Assembly (NCBI RefSeq): GCF_049243985.1
Contig: NC_135369.1
Location: forward strand, 22,800,765 to 22,864,764
From: Paroedura picta
Lineage: Eukaryota; Chordata; Lepidosauria; Squamata; Gekkonidae
Length of the DNA: 64,000 bases
Direction: 5' to 3'
Below the pieces are notes generated by a model. The model did not search any database. It had not been told where the DNA came from and saw only the letters and a list, made by a program, of their open reading frames with translations. Of this stretch, positions 12,152-22,200 are shown in pieces (positions within the stretch are counted from its first letter, which is position 1; every line of letters starts with the position of its first letter). The translations under genes were made by a program, and so were the position numbers.

Positions 12152-15100
12152 ATGCTGGGCTCCCGGATGTGCTGGCAACTGCTCCTTGGATGGGCTCTGC
12201 TCCTGGGCCAGCCGGCCTTCGGAGACTCAGATGCCACAGAGGAGCCCTCAGAGGACTCGTTGCCAGAAGAACTGGGGAGTGCAGAGCAAACAGAAGACTT
12301 AGTCGTGCCCGAATTGGGGGAGGTGCCAGAACCAGGCAACCAAGAGTCCCCGACGCTGACATCAGATGAAAATCTGGAAAATGAAGAAAAGGAGGGAAGA
12401 GAATTTTTGAAGGAGGACCTGACCAGACCCTGGAATTTTGAGATAAATTATCTGCAGCGAGCTGTTCTGGAATACCATCACGAGCATAACCCTGAACACT
12501 ACATCACTTTTGAAAATGCAAATCTAATAGCCCAGGTAAGGGAAGCAGATGCTGTGAGAGATCTAGGCTGTATCCTTTCCAGAAAACATGGAGCATCCAC
12601 CGGCACTCCTCAGCTAGCCCATCACAGTTTTGTGGGTCTACTGGCTCTGTTTAACCTAACCTTGGAAAAACAAAGGGAGAGCCACTCAGTGCAGATGTAT
12701 TTTAAATTGTCTTTAATGTTCTGGAAACTCCCCTGCTCCCAGATCCCTGAGAAATAGCCACTAAAACAACAACAACAAAACGGTTCCTAGTCCTCAAGAT
12801 GGCCAAGGGGAAAAAAGTGTTGTTCTGCTAGAGTGATGCCAGTATCACTTCTGAGGGAAGAAAGGGCTTCTGAGAACAGTCCATTGTCCTCTGTGTCTCC
12901 CTTTTGCCCCCTCTTATATATGCCTTTGACACCTTCCGTATCCTTGCTGAACTGGTCGGCACTTCTGGAAGGATGATGGGCCCCAAAACAAAATGGCTGC
13001 CAGATCGGGAGGTGAGGCTGAGAGAGATATTCCTGCCTGGTCAGAACAGCTTTATCAGTGCCATGGGGAGCCCAAGGTCCCCCAGCTGGCTGCATGTGGG
13101 GGAGTGCAGAATCAAACCCAGCTCACCAGATTAGAAGTCCGCACTCCTAAGCACTACACCAAGCTGGCTCTAACCACTACAACAAGCTGGGAGGAGCTCT
13201 ATTGGCAGGGCACAAATGCGTAGGCTCAGCAGCCCGTGCTGGAAATCTCTTTTGTTCTTTGTTTCCAGAAAGCCATTGGGACGATGATCTACCTACGAAT
13301 GCCGATGGTAAAAACCAACTGCACCAATGACCTACGGCCAAAGAAAGGGGAAAGTGACCACGCTTATTATTACCGCCTGTATCGCGCTGACCGATATCCG
13401 AGGAACTGTGAGCCACTGAGCGATTCTGAAAAGGAGGTGAGAACAGGCCCAGGCTGGGAAGTGAGACTGGCCTTGGAGGGAGCGTGGCAGGGTGGGCGCT
13501 GCAGGCCTAAGCAGAGCTCCTAAGACCGGGCTGCCGCTCTTAGCCACTATGCTAAGCTGAGTGTCTACACTCAGTAAATGATGCAAACCTGCATATTGAA
13601 TTTAGCTTCTGCTGGAGGTGGGGGAGGAGGTTAAAGGCAGCCAAAGGGACTTTGGCGCTCCAAGTGGTCAGGGTTCACCCCTTTCCCACCCTCCCCTCCC
13701 CACACCCAGCTGATCGTGCACCTTGAAACCTCTGCTCGCTCGGTTTCGGCCAAGAAACCTGGTTAATTTTATTGGTATAAATAAGGCCATTGCTTTTATT
13801 GATGGGGGGCGATTCCATAATGCCTTCCCTCCCCATCCTCTATCCAGTGGGCCACCGTCCCATAGGGAGGGGAACCACTACCAACAGGCCTGCACATGGG
13901 GTCCGAGTGATACATCTGTCCAGCTCCCCCTATCCATCAGGCCTGCCGGCCCCCAGGAAGGTGAAGCTGAGAAGTCCATGGGCGTAAGCCTCTATTGGAT
14001 CCCCCTCCAGCCACCCCCGGGACTGGGTAAGAAGCCACTGCACGCCTCCTCACCCCCCTCAATGTGGTGGAAAGCTGCATCGACCCTCCTTGCTGTCTCG
14101 AGGCACTGTGAGATAACCAGGCAAGGCCTGGTGGTAAGACAAGGCACACCATGTTCCAGGGAACATGGCCCGGCATACGCCAATGCTGTGGGCAGGTGCC
14201 AGGGCATCACAGGGCTAGTTGGCATCCCCCCAGGTCTAGAGCCCCAGGCAATTGTCAAGGGTGACTCAGTGGACCCCCCGAGGTTAAGTTGTTTCCATCT
14301 CCTAGGCCAGTGGTTCTCTACCTGGGGGTCGGGATGCCTTTGGGGGTCAAATGACCCTTTCACAAGGGTCGTGGCAGGGCCAGCAGCTTGGCTGGGGGGG
14401 AGGGAGTGTCATCTAAACCACAGCCTTGCAGGGTAGATCAAGATAGAGCGTTCGTCTGCCTGGAGTAGTGGAAAAGAGCGAGATCAGCATGGTGGGACAA
14501 GAGGCAGAACTGAACTGAGAAACCCCGGGGGGGGGAACATTTATATACAATCATGAACAATGGATCTTCATGCCATTGGTTTAATTTCTGTGAAAGAACA
14601 CTTGCATAATTTTATGGATGGGGATCACTACAACATGAGGAACTCTGTTAAAGGGTCGCAGCTTAGGAAGGTTGAGAACCACTGTCCAAGGCCAAGGTGA
14701 TGTGCACTTTGAAAGTTTTTTTCCACTAATGGAAGCAGCTCTTTCCCTGCACCAGTCGGTTGCTGTGCTTGCTGCTCATTAATGTAATGGGATTCTCTCT
14801 GATACGATCAGAGCCCTCAAAAGATCGAAGAGGGTTTGTTAAGCATGTAGCATTGCCAGGTCTCCCCTGGTGGGCGGGGTGGTGGTGGTGGTAGGGTTGC
14901 CAGATCCATGTTGGGAAACGCCCGAGGATTTGAGAGTAGAGAATGGAGAAGACAGGGACCTCCGGGGAGTACAAAGCCATGGAGCCCACCCTTCTAAAAT
15001 ATCCATTTTCTCCAGGGGAACTGATCATTGTAGTCTGGAGATGAGCTGTAATTCTGGGGGATCCCCAGGTCCTACCTGGAGGCTGGCATCTCCGGCAGCA

Positions 15101-15305
15101 TCTCAGGTTCACACAATCTTCTTCTGTCCAGCCTAACAGTCTTCTTTGTCTCTCCCCACACCCCTGCTGGTCTCAAATAAAGAACTGTAAGTTCACATTC
15201 TTTGAGGACGCCAGGAACCCAGGCAAGCCTGTTATCGTCAACCTCAGGTGCTATGAGTCATTTGAAGAGGACCTCGACTATTTTCGTGATGGTCTACGCA
15301 TGTAG
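12152..15305 (+). CDS. cystatin-like secreted protein, gene 2 (three exons)
   Basis: The exons are 12152-12535, 13269-13436 and 15183-15305. All joins are phase 0 with GT-AG sites, giving 224 residues. Residues 1-24 form a signal peptide (MLGSRMCWQLLLGW...QPAFG). Residues 25 to about 90 are highly acidic, rich in E, P and S, with no cysteine. The cystatin-like fold follows: helix-like LQRAVLEYHHEHNPEHY in exon 1, KAIGTMIYLRM and VKTNCTN in exon 2, and NCKFTFFEDAR...NLRC in exon 3. The intron positions match type 2 cystatins, where exon 2 starts at the first binding loop and exon 3 just before the third cysteine. The QxVxG inhibitor motif is replaced by KAIGT, and 28 residues separate cysteines 1 and 2 (about 10 in cystatin C). 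It may therefore not inhibit papain-type proteases; its role is unknown. The chosen ATG is the one after the shared TATA box; an upstream in-frame ATG at 11975 precedes the TATA box. A distant cathelicidin-like relationship was considered, but no peptide exon is seen. Confidence 0.82.
13009..13170 (-). mobile_element. tRNA-derived SINE, partial, in intron 1 of cystatin-like gene 2
   Basis: Carries the tRNA-like head and the central body; the (GAA)n tail end is missing. It lies about 100 bp before exon 2. Confidence 0.75.
14308..14684 (+). mobile_element. SPIN/Charlie-like hAT non-autonomous element
   Basis: The ends are CAGTGGTTCTCTACCTGGGG and AGGTTGAGAACCACTG reading outwards. The inner parts GGGGTCAAATGACCCTTTCACA and CACTACAACATGAGGAACT match the SPIN family as I recall it. 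Flanked by 8-bp TCCTAGGC / TCCAAGGC (one mismatch). It lies in intron 2 of cystatin-like gene 2. Confidence 0.72.
14893..15106 (+). repeat. GGTTGCCA-type interspersed repeat
   Basis: Starts GGGTTGCCAGATCC and ends CCTGGAGGCTGGCATC, in intron 2 of cystatin-like gene 2. Confidence 0.55.
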
Positions 15306-15468
15306 GAAAGCATCCACATGATTTGCCACCTTCTTCTACCGCTTGAACACAATCTGCTGGACGCACGTCTCTTAGATGTCCTGCCAGAGACATCCCACGG
15401 CCTCTAGCTGATTTCTTATCCGTCCTGTTTCTCTTAGACACATGTATTTGCTTTGAAATAGAAACAAA

Positions 15469-15474
15469 AATAAA
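15469..15474 (+). promoter_or_regulatory. poly(A) signal AATAAA of cystatin-like gene 2
   Basis: It lies 164 bp after the stop in the same block as in gene 1. Similarity to gene 1 continues at least 50 bp past the signal (ATTATTATTGAA...AAAGACA), which fits DNA-level duplication. Confidence 0.75.
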
Positions 15475-16192
15475 ATTAACTTTCTCAAGCATCATCCCTT
15501 TAATTATTATTATTGAACAAAGACAGGCAGAAAACAACCAGAGAACAAAACCGAGATTCAGATTCTTCAGAAACAAATACTAGGATTGCCAGCAGGTCTG
15601 GGGGGAAAGTCCCATTCCTTAACATCAGTTTGATCTACAGGAAGCACCAGGGGCTATGATTTACCTCCTATCCACAAAAATGGTTTGCATAACTTTGAAC
15701 CTACATAACAAAATTTGAGTCCAACGGGGCCTGTAAAACCAACAAAGTTTTGTTCAAGGCATAAGCTGTTGTGTTCACACACTTCTTCAGATACGTGAAA
15801 CAGAATATCACCAGCCATTACATATAATAGCCTGTCTCAGCTTTTACCTTTGAGAAACCCCTGAAGCATTCTTCAGACTTCGAGAAACCCCAGAAGTTGT
15901 GAGATTGTGCAGAATATGGTAGGCAAGCATAGCTGCAGACACGCCCACCCAGGCCCCTCCCCACCCCCTCCAGGCCCATCATTGACCATGGGGGGGCAGC
16001 AGTTGAGATGACCATATATTATCATATCACCGAATAAATGTTTAAAAATTAATTGCCTCCCACCCATTCAGGAAACCCTTCCATGGCTATCAAGAAACCC
16101 CGGGGTTAAATCACATTAGAGAACAATGCAATAGAACACAGCATAATGTATAAAATGAGGTCTAGTTCTGAGGCCACTTGACATGAAAACAA

Positions 16193-16333
16193 GAAGACAA
16201 AGATGAGTTGGTTCTTATATGCCGCTTTTCTCTACCTGAAGGAGTCTCAAGGCGGCTTAGATTTGCCTTCCCTTTCCTCTCCCCACAACAGGCACCCTGT
16301 GAGGTAGATGAGGCTGAGAGAGTCCTGATATTA
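16193..16333 (-). mobile_element. tRNA-derived SINE, tail half
   Basis: Contains the GTTGGTTCTTATATGCCGC end and body, and stops where the next copy begins. Confidence 0.75.
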
Positions 16334-16337
16334 TTGT

Positions 16338-16616
16338 AGAAGAAGAAGAGTTGGTTCTTATAGGCCACTTTTCTCTACCCGAAGGAGTCTCAAAGCGGCT
16401 TACTTTCGCCTTCCCTTTCCTCTCCCCACAACAGATACCCTGTGAGGGAGGTGAGTCTGAGAGAGCCCTGATATCACTGTTTGGCCAGAACAGCTTTATC
16501 AGTGCTGTGGCGAGCCCAAGGTCACCCAGCTGATTGCATGTGGAGGAGGAGCAGGGAATCAAACCCGGTTCACCAGATTAGAAGTCGGCGCTCTTAACCA
16601 CTACATCAAGCTAGCT
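16338..16616 (-). mobile_element. tRNA-derived SINE, full copy abutting another
   Basis: Complete from (GAA)n to the tRNA-like head, arranged head to tail with the partial copy at 16193-16333. Confidence 0.85.
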
Positions 16617-16994
16617 TGGTTGGCCATTAAAATCCCTCGGAACAGTCCTACTGGGATAATGAACTGGGGGGATAACCCCCCTCCCCCGTGAAACTCCAAC
16701 CCAAAGGCTGCCCAGCATGAGACAAGTGGGTCGTGCTGCCACCATGGACAGCCCCGCCTCCCTGGAGACTGTCCACAGTCAGAAGCCACTACAAGGCAGA
16801 TATAAGCTTCTGCCACCCACCCTAAGGAGAGCTGCCACGTGGGTGAGGTGGGAGCCAAAATGAGGCTCCTTCTCCTTCCCCTTCTTTCTATTGAGGGGGG
16901 GGGGATGAGAAGGCCGCCACCATGTGCCAGCCTCCCAGTCTACCCCTCCTGATAACTCAGCCCACTCAGGCACAGGACTAGTCCCAGTGTCATC

Positions 16995-17225
16995 TGTGAA
17001 ATAACAGAGGGCATATGAGACTCAGCCTGAGCTGGGAAGACAAGCAGGGTCGACCAGGGGCACTCCTTGGATGGGAGATCTGCTAGGGAAGACCAGAGCT
17101 GCAACACAGAGCCAGGTCATGGCACACCACCTCCGAACACCTCTTGCACTGGAAACCCCATGAGGGGTCCACTATAAATTGGTTGCAACTTGACCATGCT
17201 TAAGTTGGAAGACACAAGATAAGTC
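16995..17225 (+). mobile_element. 5S-rRNA-derived SINE
   Basis: AAGCAGGGTCGACC...CTTGGATGGGAGATC is 5S-like. It is followed by GGTCATGGCACACCACCTCC and a Bov-B-like end (CCACTATAAATTGGTTGCAACTTGAC). Confidence 0.75.
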
Positions 17226-17715
17226 ATACGCATGAATCAACAGTATAAGAAGAATCCCTACCAGGAGCATCAGAGGAGAGAAGTATTTAGCATAGTGAAC
17301 TTAGGATCTTCCTGCTGTTTTGCAAATAATCTCTTTCAGTGTCCTGATTGGCTCTTTGGAGACTTCCTGCTCCTTTGAGCATTCTTCTTGCTTGCTTCCA
17401 CAACACACAGAATGAACGCAGAATGCAACAGTTAGACAGTGAGATCTCTCTGTTTTTCTCTCTCTTTTCTATACAAAGTTGTTTCTTGTCACAATAAAAT
17501 TATTTTATTCTTTTAGGCAGCTTGGTGCTTGACACCTCTTTGCATATTTAAGCACTGCCAAAAACTTAATTATTATATTATTACGTCATGTAAGAATCAG
17601 GGACCTGCACTGCTTCCATGTGCTTCAGTTATCCCCACAGGGCCCTTCAGTAAATAACCTTCCCAGCTCCCCCACAACTCAACCTCTATGTAGGATAGCC
17701 ATCACTTCCTTCAGG

Positions 17716-17965
17716 ACTACAAGTACAACGATATAGGCTAGATATCAGGGGGGGGGGGAATTCACAGTCAGAGTAGTTCAGCAGTGGAATAGGCTGCCGA
17801 AGGAGGAGGTGAGCTCCCCCTCACTGGCAGTCTTCAAGCAAAGGCTGGATACACACTTTTCTTGGATGCTTTAGGATGCTTAGGGCTGATCCTGCGTTGA
17901 GCAGGGGGTTGGACTAGATGGCCTGTATGGACCCTTCCGACTCTATGATTCTGTGATTCTGTGAC
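17716..17965 (+). mobile_element. CR1 LINE 3' end
   Basis: Contains GCAGTGGAATAGGCTGCC...GGACTAGATGGCC and the terminal (ATTCTGTG)n. Confidence 0.85.
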
Positions 17966-18746
17966 TTGGTAACCTCTCATCCCCCGGCCAAACCCTCCAC
18001 GTGGAACTTCTTGCACAAAGAGATGGCAAACCCCAACAAGATAAGCAATCGTATTAAAGACATAAAAGGGACCAAGGTATACAAAGGCCATTGAATGCAG
18101 CTCAGCCAACTGTAAAGCTTCAGATGTGCAGAACAAATTAAATCAAGAACAACAGTGTTGTCTTAAGATACGGTGAAACAAGTAACAAGAAGCCCCAGTC
18201 CTGAAGAGAGGGGATCACGAGGGTTTTCATTGGCAAGGACTGATAAAGGTGCATTACTCAGGTTTATCAGAGGTACCCGGTTTACAAACATCCCGAGAGC
18301 CAAGCAAAAGTTCAGGTTGTCTCAAAAGATGGGACAGCTTTGGTTTATGCCCAGATAAGCCAGCATTTCTTGTTCCTTTTGGGTTACTGCTGCAGCACAG
18401 GATAACATTGGCAGGTGTCCTTATTTGTCCTTGAGAGGTGAGCCTTCACCTTTAATCTCTCACCTTATATGGGAATGGGGGGTGTAGTTGGCTAGTTCTG
18501 GGGGACATTTAGGGTCAGGAAGTCAACACAGGTGGGAGACACTTAAACTTCCTCTCCTCAGTGCCATGATCCAAATTGGACCCTCATGGATATAATTTTA
18601 ACTTACAGTTTTCTATGAGTTCATTAAAAAAATAAAATAAAAAAATAACAGGCAGGTTTGAGATATGAAAAATGCCACTTCCAAATTTATTCTGATCACT
18701 GGAAGCTTTTTGGGGGGGAGGGGGAGGATACAGGGATACCCTAAAA

Positions 18747-18882
18747 CAGGGGTAGTCAAACTGCGGCCCTCCAGATGTCCATGGACTACAATTCCCATGA
18801 GCCCCTGCCAGCAAATGCTGGCAAGGGCTCATGGGAATTGAAGTCCATGGACATCTGGAGGGCTGCAGTTTGACTACCCCTG
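18747..18882. mobile_element. palindromic hAT MITE (family A)
   Basis: A 136-bp palindrome with perfect 8-bp duplication CCCTAAAA on both sides. Confidence 0.9.
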
Positions 18883-19028
18883 CCCTAAAACACCTGATTG
18901 ACACATATCTAAGCGATGAGTGTGAGCCCAAAATTATGAGCCCAAAGCAGTTCAACTCCCCTTTTGTATAGTAGACAGATGGTACATGGAAACAGAATGG
19001 ATCAGAATCCCGCCCTTCCCCATGAGAT

Positions 19029-19315
19029 AGGGCTGCCCAAGGCCAGCTGATGCCTGGAGGGCCCCCAGAATTCAACTGGTTTGTTGACAGACATTGTCTC
19101 TCCGTGCTGGAAGCCTTATTCCTTAGCATATGTTGGCATGGCAGGCCTAGGTGATTGCGAGGGCTCTAGAGGAGCACCCAAAAGCCCTCCTGTGGCATCA
19201 CAGCTCATGACAAACAGCAGCATTGAGCACCACCACACCAATGCACCTCCCAGAGCGCTCAGGCCCCTTCCTTCTTTCCCCTTTCCCCTTCATAACAGCC
19301 AGACATCACAGGTAG
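19029..19315 (+). repeat. about 290-bp repeat, inverted partner at 25056-25336
   Basis: Shares long runs with the partner (GCAGGCCTAGGTGATTGCGA, GAGCACCCAAAAGCCCTCC, CCAATGCACCTCCCAGAGCG). The two copies flank cystatin-like gene 3 in opposite orientation. Confidence 0.75.
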
Positions 19316-19637
19316 AGTAGACACCATAGGGGAGGAAGTGGGGATTGGTAATGTTGCCTGAAGCATTGCTTCTTGCCCTGTGCCTGGGCACTTTCAGACT
19401 GACACACCTGGCACTCCTGTGCATAGCCACCCACCTCTGCTAAGAGTTTTTAGTGGGGGGAGGGACACGGCTCTGAGTGATGGGGGGAGGCTGAGATTAG
19501 TGGAGGAGAAGACATCAGCAATGGCCATGGTTCCTGAGTTTAGGCATGTCCCATCACACTGTGCCAAGGCACTTTCTGGCAGAAGCACTTGGTACTCCTG
19601 CATTGCAACCATGAGTGCCAATCCAGTGGGAGCATTG

Positions 19638-19853
19638 CCAGGGTTGCCAACTCCAGCTTGCAAAATCCATGGAGATTTGGGGGCAGAGCCTGGCGTGTGT
19701 ACAGTTTGGGGAGGGAGTGCTGCAGGGAAGTAAAGCAAGAGAGTCCTTCTTCAAAAGCTGCCATTCCCTTCAGGGGAACTGATCGCCATAATCTGAAGAT
19801 CAGTCGTAAATCTAGGAGACCTCCAGGCTGCACCTGGAGGCTGGCAAGCCTAA
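19638..19853 (+). repeat. GGTTGCCA-type interspersed repeat
   Basis: Runs from GGGTTGCCAACTCCAGC to GGAGGCTGGCAAGCCTA. Confidence 0.6.
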
Positions 19854-19983
19854 TTGAGACCCTGAGGCTGGGTTCCCTCTCAGCCATACACTGACTTAAT
19901 AATCATATTTATTTATCAAGCCAGTGTGGTGGAAACTCAGTTTAGCTTTCTTCTCCAAAAAATCCCACCACTTCAGCTTAGGG

Positions 19984-20182
19984 GTGCCAGCCTCCAGGTG
20001 GGACCTGGGGATTCCCCAGAACCACAGCTCATCTTCAAACTGCAGAAACCAGTTCCCCCAGAGGAAATGGCAACTTTGGAAGGTGAACTCTAAGGTACTG
20101 TACCTCATTGAGGTCCCATTCTCCCCAGGCTCCATCCCCAAATCTCCAGAGTTCCCCAACCTGGAGCTGGTAACTCTACCCT
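19984..20182 (-). repeat. GGTTGCCA-type interspersed repeat
   Basis: Opposite orientation to the copy just before it: GGTGCCAGCCTCCAGG...AACCTGGAGCTGGTAACTC. Confidence 0.55.
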
Positions 20183-20199
20183 GCAGCACCCAACAGTGG

Positions 20200-21410
20200 T
20201 GACTCTCTTTAAGTATTTGAAAGTTTGTCACTTGGAGGCAGCCAGGGGACAGGGCCCACAGTAATGGCTTTAAACTACATGTGGAATAATATAGGCTAGA
20301 TATTTGGGGTGTGGGGGGGTGGAATTTCAGGGCCTTTTCGCACGGGGATCTTTGTTGCAAATTGTTTGCGGAATGAAAAATCGCCATTTAAAATAGTGGA
20401 ATTCGTCGTTATGCATACCTGCCTTTGTAGTGGAATCAGTTGCGTTTTTTAGCGTTTCCCACAGGCTTCCGGTCTCGGCAGAAATCGCTAGAAAGGTAGC
20501 GCTATTGCCAAGCTCGTCCCGCCCCTGGCCGTCAAGCAGCCAATGGGCAGCCGTTAGCATGCTCCCAAACAGCCCCTTTCCCTTTAAGAAAGGTTTAAAA
20601 AAAAAAAAAACAGACCCATAGCAACGAATCTAGGTAGATTCGTTGCTACGGAGAGACCCATCCAGCTGCCTAATGTGAGCTGTCGTTTGATTGTATGATC
20701 GTTTGCACGCTGCCTCGAGTGATAAAAAAAAATTCCCCCCCCCCCTTCTCACGGGCCCGATTTTCGGCTGAATTCATGTGTAAAAAATAAAGGGACTTTA
20801 TTTCAGCAAACGGGCTTTTAAGTGGTTTGTGCTTAGTGACTAAAGGTGAAGGACTGAAGCCAGGGAAGCCTCTAAACAGAAAGAGGCTCGCCGGTGCGTT
20901 TATCCCCGCTCGCTCGGAGAAAAAAAAATGGCGATCGCTTCGCCGGAAGAGCCAGGGGGAGGGACTTTGAAGAACCAGCAACAATGGTAACGCACAGGTC
21001 TTTAGCGCTACTGTTGCAGATTGGTTGCAGGAGTGTATCGCTATTCGGAGGGTGAATCCACTTTTCTGGATTCCCCTGAAAGCGCCACAACGAAGCGCTT
21101 TTTGCGGGTCGGTTTCAAGATTGTTGCAGATTGTCTACGACGTCGTGGGTTATGGCAAATTAGTAGCGTTTCCAATTAGCAACCATTGTGCTATTTTGAA
21201 GCCGTGCGAAATTGCTCTCACTGTCAGTGTAGTTCAGCAGTGGCATCGACTGCCTAAGGAGGTGGTGAGCTCCCCCTCACTGGCAGTCTTCAAGCAGAGG
21301 CTGCACAGATACTGATCCTGGATGCTTTATCCTGGACAGATACTGATCCTGCATTGAGCAGGGGGTTGGCCTGTGTGACCCCTTCTAACTCTATGCTTCC
21401 ATGATCCTAT
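20200..21410 (+). mobile_element. CR1 LINE 3' end split by a Harbinger-like element
   Basis: CR1 sequence occurs at 20200-20329 (TCTTTAAGTATTTGAAAG...) and resumes at 21218-21410 (GTAGTTCAGCAGTGG...CTCTATG). The gap is filled exactly by the element at 20330-21217. Confidence 0.85.
20330..21217 (-). mobile_element. Harbinger-like non-autonomous DNA transposon, copy 2
   Basis: An 888-bp element with ends GGGCCTTTTCGCAC / GAGCAATTTCGCAC and the 3-bp duplication TCA (20327-20329, 21218-21220). It aligns along its length with the copy at 10384-11280 in reverse orientation, so the unit is well defined. Confidence 0.72.
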
Positions 21411-22142
21411 AACCCTCCTTCAAACAGGAAACAAATCTGCTGAGGGGAAAACAGAAGACCTGAGCAAGAAGGCGAGTCATACACATAAAAACGCAAAACT
21501 GGGAAACTGTGAGCATGCTGAGAACAGCCAAATCCACCTGCCAACAGGTGAAGACCCGTCAACCGTGATACAAGCAAAAGATATTATTTATAATTTATTT
21601 TGCTCAAATCCATCTGCCAAGACAGGCTAAGCTGGGGCAGCACAGGGATTCATGGCAGGAGTATCTCTTAAATGGGGCTACATTATTCAGGGAGGCTTTC
21701 CATGCCAGCAATGAGTCTTGAGGCTTGGACAGGAGACCCCTGGAGCCCCAGCACTAAGAAGGCGCCAATAGCGGGGGATGAGATATTTATGATGCTTATA
21801 GTCCTTGTTTCTAATGCTACATTAAAAAGAAGTTATATCCCTTCTAGATTTGTCATTTTTCTCTCTAGGGTGGGGAGTCACATTCTGCCTAGGCCACCAA
21901 GATCAGTAGGGCTGGGTTCCGTGTGACCCTATTTGGACCAGGACAGCAGTTGTCTGGATCTGAATTTCCCCCTCTGCTGGACACTGTTGGGGAAATTTAA
22001 TCTTTCTGCTACGTGAATATGGGATGTGAATATGCCCAGGTCTTTCGCCTCATTGCCACCTGGGCAGGTCTTGCAGGAAGCAGGATTCTAACAGACTGGG
22101 GGGGGGTGGAGTCTCCCAACACATGGGCCGGGCCTCCCAGCT

Positions 22143-22147
22143 ATATC
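22143..22147 (+). promoter_or_regulatory. TATA box of cystatin-like gene 3
   Basis: It shares the TATATCAGCAGGGGCTCTGC block with gene 2 and sits 58 bp before the ATG. Confidence 0.65.
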
Positions 22148-22200
22148 AGCAGGGGCTCTGCCTCAAACTGGGCAATCTCAGAGTCCCTCTCCCCACCACC

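Noticed and set aside
13723-14436. 237-aa open frame in intron 2 of cystatin-like gene 2
   Set aside because: No domain; it runs into the SPIN-like element and lies inside a well-supported intron.
17240-17535. Second solo LTR
   Set aside because: AATAAA and a T-rich downstream stretch are suggestive, but no matching ends or flanking duplication were found.
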